Assembly: GCA_025738555.1 (NCBI GenBank)
Contig: JAOVFP010000013.1
Coordinates: 2,728,001 to 2,792,000 of the forward strand
DNA length: 64,000 nucleotides
Direction of reading: 5' to 3'
Origin: Cyathus striatus
Taxonomy: Eukaryota; Basidiomycota; Agaricomycetes; Agaricales; Nidulariaceae
Shown: positions 54,073 to 64,000 of the stretch, in pieces
Layout of the letters: every line of letters starts with the position of its first letter
How positions within the stretch are numbered: position 1 is the stretch's first letter
The notes under the pieces: generated by a model
Database searches by the model: none
What the model was told of the DNA's origin: nothing
What the model saw: the letters and a program-made list of their open reading frames with translations, nothing else
Program-made: the position numbers and the translations under genes

Positions 54073-54439
54073 CAAGGGTATGGGTTTTGGTGGGTATGGT
54101 TATGGGTAGCTGCTCATATACTCATGGGTTACCCATGACATTGCCTACCCATTCCCATAGCAGAACACAGGTGTAAGGCTTGTGAAGAACCTATGCTGAC
54201 AAACAATATACCTTTTATATATGGTAATTTTAATTGCTTAGTAAGTGCTTATAGCTAGTCAGTCCAGGCAAAGTGGTGATTTCAAAAAAAAAATAGACCT
54301 AGATCTTTTTTTCCAATCCATGGGCACCCTTGAGTGACAATGCCTACTGGTAGTATTCACACACAATATTTTCAATATAAATGCAAGCAAGGTTTCTGTC
54401 AACATTTCTGAGTTGATTAGCTAAATACTAAGTGTAAAT
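54073..54439. other. Spacer between the hAT element and the ABC transporter
   Basis: About 100 bp of TATGGGTTTTGG- and ACCCATG-rich sequence that continues the flank left of the hAT element, then AT-rich sequence that probably holds the 3' untranslated region of the transporter. Nothing else is visible. Confidence 0.5.
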
Positions 54440-60600
<6,161 letters not shown>

Positions 60601-60919
60601 CGTTCAGAACGATCAAGTCCTAAGGCCTACGGGTATGAGATCGCGTCAAGTTCCTGAAGGCTGAGAGAAAGCGACACTTAGTCATCAGGACAGTGTTCAA
60701 ACGCGTCTGTCACGCAGACTGTCACACAGTTGTTTACTCTCCGACGCGCTCAACTAACTCTACGAGCCCCGTCTCCTCTCAACCCCGCCTCCCTTCCGCC
60801 TCCGCCTCCCCTTCCTTCCTTCTCCCCCCGTCTTCTCATATATATATTTCTTTCGCCCTCTTTTCCTTCCGTGGCTCCATCCTGTCGTGTAATATACGGC
60901 AGATAAGATCAAATTTTCC
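60601..60919. promoter_or_regulatory. Divergent promoter region of the ABC transporter and the next gene
   Basis: A 319-bp interval between two divergent start codons. It contains an ATATATATATTTC tract at about 60838 (60-80 bp before the plus-strand ATG) and long CT tracts (CCTCCGCCTCCCC), both common in fungal core promoters. GTCTGTCACGCAGACTGTCACAC near 60703 is a small direct repeat. Confidence 0.6.
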
Positions 60920-61468
60920 ATGTCCTCGCTTTCATTAAACTTGGCCGACCCACAGTCAGAAGACTGGGACCGATCCATGTCACTCTCAACAGACGCGACC
61001 CGTGAAGAAACAAACCAGCCCTCGTGGAAATATGACACCCGCAATTCGGTTGTGTTCCCTGCGGATGAATCCACCACTCCAGGTCGCTCAATTGAGCAAC
61101 CCATCCAAAACAGAGCGAGAATGAGTGAAAAGGGGAAGAGGTCGCTGAGCGAACTTTTAAAGTTACATGCGGAAAAGGGAACGCATTGCCAATTCACGGC
61201 AGAAGAGGCTGCAAGACTAGGTGATGTGCTGGGGCAATGGGTGAGGCGTATGCACTCTCCTCTTTATTACAAAGACTCAAGCAGTGTGTTCCACTAGATA
61301 AACGCGTCTTCTTCGCCTTACGAAGGAGAGGACGATTTTTTTTCGCGGTCGCAAGATGACCTTCTCATTGCTGTTAAGCGTTCTCCCATTGAAGGACGTC
61401 CTCGCGGACAAAGTGAAAGTGCGAATTCGAGGCCTCCTAGTTCTGTTGGTTTTGCAAAGAGTTCATGA
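60920..61468 (+). CDS. Small protein of unknown function, 163 residues, one intron
   Basis: Exon 1 60920-61240, intron 61241-61297 (GTGAGG...CACTAG, 57 bp), exon 2 61298-61468 ending TGA. Without splicing the frame would end at 61297. The N-terminal half is Ser/Asp-rich and probably disordered. The centre KRSLSELLKLHAEKGTHC-QFTAEEAARLGDVLGQWI looks like a conserved helical segment, and exon 2 adds SSPYEGEDDFFSRSQDD. No catalytic motif, signal peptide or membrane span is seen. I recognise this pattern only as a fungal hypothetical protein. It is divergent from the ABC transporter and tail-to-tail with the carrier gene. Confidence 0.8.
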
Positions 61469-61888
61469 ATTTTCCTTTGTATTCTTCTGTCGTATGCGAT
61501 GCATTCATTTTTATATTTCCTTGGGCATTATTTATTTGGTGAGTCCTGCTTTGCAACTTGTGATATAAAGCTTACTGACTATGTCGGCGGGCTCAAGACG
61601 ACTCTTACGACTCGTACGAATTTTTACGACATTTTTCTCCGTACCGTGCCTTGTAGTGCAGTGTACCATGATAATCACAAACAGCATAAATCATCAACTG
61701 GCAAGTTTGGTTAAGAAAATCCAAATGAGATCTGGCTTTTGTAAGTTGTGCATGTTGTAAATATTGCAACTGGGGATGTGGAAAGTCAAACGATTAAGTG
61801 AAGTGTACAAGTCAGCTACACAATATAATTCCCCCCGTTCTCCCAGTATCCAATCTAATCTGTGCGAATAGCAGCCTCTGTGATGTAT
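61469..61888. other. Convergent 3' region
   Basis: Holds the likely 3' untranslated regions of the flanking convergent genes. No other feature is seen. Confidence 0.5.
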
Positions 61889-63079
61889 TTAATGTGTTAT
61901 TGAGCAAACGGGATTTCCAACAACGAAAGGTGAGCACGTACTGAAGAACTCGTAAGATAACCAACATAAAGCGGTGCTAGGCATTATTGTCATCACTCGC
62001 GGTGTTAATCCTCGACCAAAGCCTCTGAGGCCATCACGTTTCCATATGACGTGGAAGGCATCCATCATGCCGCGGACGTTACGAATGTCATGTTCCGTAG
62101 AAGTGCCTCTGGTTTGAAGTATAGTCTTCGCCACGTCTAAAGGCGTTGTAACGGCAGCCGCCACTGCACCGGCAACTGCACCGGCCGTGATGTGTGAAGT
62201 GGGAGAATATTCTCCTCTGGGATTCATAAAACGTTTTACCTGTTCGTATACAGTGTATTGAATTGCATTGAACGGTATTGAAATGGCCAGTGTAGTCGGG
62301 TAGGAGACATAAAATGCCGCCATACCCTCGTTTCGATAGACGACTCGAGCGCAGGTCACGACAGAGTGGAATTCAGATTTATGAACCTGCATCCTTTGCT
62401 TGATGACTGAATAAAACTGTCAGTGAAAACCAGGAGACGAGAGTCAAATACAGCGTCATTACCGTCGAATGGATTCATGAGTGCGTCACTAGCAATGGTG
62501 GCGGATGCTCCAGCCAATGCTACGGATGGGAAGATAAGCGAGCGTAAAGTTAAAACCATTCGACAGCAACATACAATGTGCGAGCCACTGGTTACCAGCT
62601 TCATTTCCTCCAGCGAGTTCCTTGACAGCCTCAAGAGTGCCGAAATGAACTGCATGAGCAGGCCCTGCACCAAGGACAACGGACGACACGCCGCGCCATA
62701 GAGCCCTCATCCCCTCTGTTGAAGATATGCGAGTAAACGCGTTTCCAACGCCAGTGTAGACAGCCACGGGGGAGGTAGCGAAGACTTGCATGCGTGTCTG
62801 AAGAAACAGTAAGGGCCAGCAGGGGAGGGCATGGAAGAGGGCAAGCTGACTTTGATACTGTCAACTGGGAACATGACGGCATGTTCAGAGATGCCAGCCT
62901 AGGTGGAGAGAGATGAATGGCGAAACGGGAGGATGGGGAGAAGGGAAGACGCACCAGGGCACCCGCCAGCATATTGACCTAGAAGACATGGTGGTTAGTT
63001 GTTGGGAGAGAGGGAGAGGGAGACTGACGGCTAGGCCAGCATTTGGGGGAAGAGACTCGTAATCTATTTCGTCGGCCAT
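61889..63079 (-). CDS. Mitochondrial iron carrier, mitoferrin type (Mrs3/Mrs4-like)
   Basis: Six exons on the minus strand: 63029-63079, 62955-62978, 62851-62898, 62575-62797, 62463-62519, 61889-62406, giving 306 residues, normal for a mitochondrial carrier. The three carrier signatures are FPVDSIKTRMQ, NPFDVIKQRMQ and TPLDVAKTILQ. The N-terminus DEIDYESLPPNAGL matches the D-Y-E-x-L-P region of Mrs3/4. Members import ferrous iron across the inner mitochondrial membrane for haem and iron-sulphur cluster synthesis. A GTACGT donor after F-F near 61948 and an acceptor CGCACAG near 61866 would allow an alternative, shorter C-terminus (ending F-F-N). Exons 2 and 3 are only 24 and 48 nt. Confidence 0.93.
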
Positions 63080-63670
63080 GCGAAATAAATGAATTAGATA
63101 GGAAGGGAAGAGAGTCGAGAGAAGGGGGTCGAGACGGGAGCCTAGACCGCGCTGGACGGGGAGGGCGAGGGCGTGACCTGGGTTATGGGGGCTGAGGCGC
63201 AGCAAGGAGCGGGGAGGCGCTGGGGAGAAAGCGCTGGGGAGTGGGAGGGAAGGGCTGCGGAGGGGCTGGGAGGGCTGGGAGCGGGGACTGGTGAAGGGCA
63301 AGAGCAAGAGGCCCAGCAGGATTAATTAAAATCTCGTCTAAAAAATATTATTATGTACGCGTCTTGTCGTTATCTCACACATCCCACATCCCACATCCCA
63401 CGCCCCCCTTCCCATGTACTCTCCCTCTCCTCTCACCCCCTCCCTCCTTCTCTCCCGGTTTCCCATTCCCGATAACCGACTCACCCGCATCCTAACGTGC
63501 GAACAAACATCCCTCACTCACTCACACCTATGTACATTGTATACCGATTAAAAATGAAATACAGTGCTCCTTCTTTTACATATCGTCACAGAATTGATGC
63601 TTCTCTCTAGAGTCTATATTCAGATCAACTCAATCTCGACCGTAATTTTAACCACTTGAGCATAAATAAC
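63080..63670. other. Promoter side of the carrier gene and 3' side of the next gene
   Basis: GC-rich purine-biased sequence at 63110-63300 (GGAGGGGCTGGGAGGG) lies upstream of the carrier start and mirrors the CT tracts of fungal promoters. From 63310 on the sequence is CT-rich, then AT-rich, probably the 3' untranslated region of the following minus-strand gene. No gene is seen. Confidence 0.5.
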
Positions 63671-64000
63671 CTACCATCTCTCAATTCGTCCTATTGCGCT
63701 GTCTTGTCCACTGCCGCCAGGCGATCGTGTTCCTCGATGTTGCTGCATGCCCATGTTAGCAATATAACGCAATACAGATTCATCCGCTGCCTACGTAGAT
63801 TCCCAAGGGTAGTCAAGCCTGTCCAAATCATACTTAGTCAAATTCAGCATCCCAGCGCCAAATCCGGAACTTACCAAAGGTCGCCGACCTCTTCCCCAGC
63901 AAAATACCTAACCAAGTTCAAATGGGCACACCGAAACAACGAAATTTGGCAATGAGCTACTTACGGCGTACCCTCTGGCAGCTCAGCCAACTTGGCCTTC
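63671..64000 (-). CDS. 3' end of an unidentified gene (partial, runs off right edge)
   Basis: Three exons join in phase 0: 63965-64000 and beyond (KAKLAELPEGTP), 63875-63907 (VFCWGRGRRPL) and 63671-63790 (AADESVLRYIANM to RIERW, stop TAG). Introns 63908-63964 and 63791-63874 have GTAAGT donors and TAG acceptors. Too little is visible to name a family. The Gly/Arg/Ser-rich tail looks disordered. The model is plausible but short, and the middle exon is the least certain part. Confidence 0.55.

Noticed and set aside
61356..61714. Plus-strand ORFs downstream of the small two-exon gene
   Set aside because: The first overlaps exon 2 in another frame, and the second is in AT-rich 3' sequence without motifs.
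63656..63955. A 99-codon plus-strand ORF at the right edge
   Set aside because: It overlaps three minus-strand exons that join in phase with good splice sites; the plus-strand frame has no recognisable motif.

Overview
This is a nuclear contig window from a filamentous fungus, most likely a basidiomycete (Agaricomycetes-like). The clues are genes packed with 47-60 bp introns, a 33-exon ABCC transporter, a Ty3 chromovirus with a C-terminal chromodomain, Ty1/copia and hAT elements, and TE-wide C-to-T decay. The species cannot be named from the sequence alone.

The window has two parts with a sharp border near 54.4 kb. Positions 1-54,400 are a nested transposon graveyard with no intact host gene. 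In order it holds: a decayed Ty3 element running off the left edge (1-3549, minus), hit by a solo LTR (family A) and by a 218-bp LTR-like insert carrying a tRNA-like sequence; a nearly complete Ty1/copia element without a capsid region (3550-8597, LTR family B); 5 kb of unassigned DNA with a tRNA-like sequence and two tandem duplications; a CT-rich array of 17 short hairpin repeats (14.1-15.5 kb); fragments of another copia gag; a hairpin minisatellite; and solo LTRs A and B nested in one another.

The largest structure is one copia element (family D) whose coding region starts near 18.8 kb and ends at 49,643, split by two insertions. The first is X (21584-40355), a terminal-inverted-repeat element of about 18.8 kb. 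X now contains a full-length, nearly intact Ty3 chromovirus (21690-30622), an older relative of it (31113-35404) with its own 400-bp MITE, solo LTRs, an 18S rRNA fragment and a solo LTR D. The second is Y (40886-48973), a full Ty3 element with near-identical LTRs but many internal stops and a 1.2-kb LTR-like insert. The copia D reading frame resumes exactly after each insertion, and target-site duplications support most steps. A decayed hAT transposon (51386-54064, 8-bp duplication) closes the repeat block.

Positions 54,440-64,000 carry host genes: an ABCC/MRP-type transporter (minus, complete 1477-residue model with an 8-nt microexon), a small conserved-looking protein of unknown function (plus, divergent from the transporter across a 319-bp shared promoter), a mitoferrin-type mitochondrial carrier (Mrs3/4-like, minus) and the 3' end of a further minus-strand gene.

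The most interesting observations are: (1) a separate, oppositely transcribed gene with its own TATA box between pol and the 3' LTR of the chromovirus, coding for a coiled-coil protein with two cysteine clusters; (2) a gag-pol -1 frameshift site conserved between two diverged copies of that chromovirus; (3) the tRNA-bearing mini-LTR; (4) element X; (5) the hairpin array with compensatory base changes. Insertion boundaries and the host gene models were worked out by hand from the sequence; family assignments rest on recognised motifs, not on database searches.
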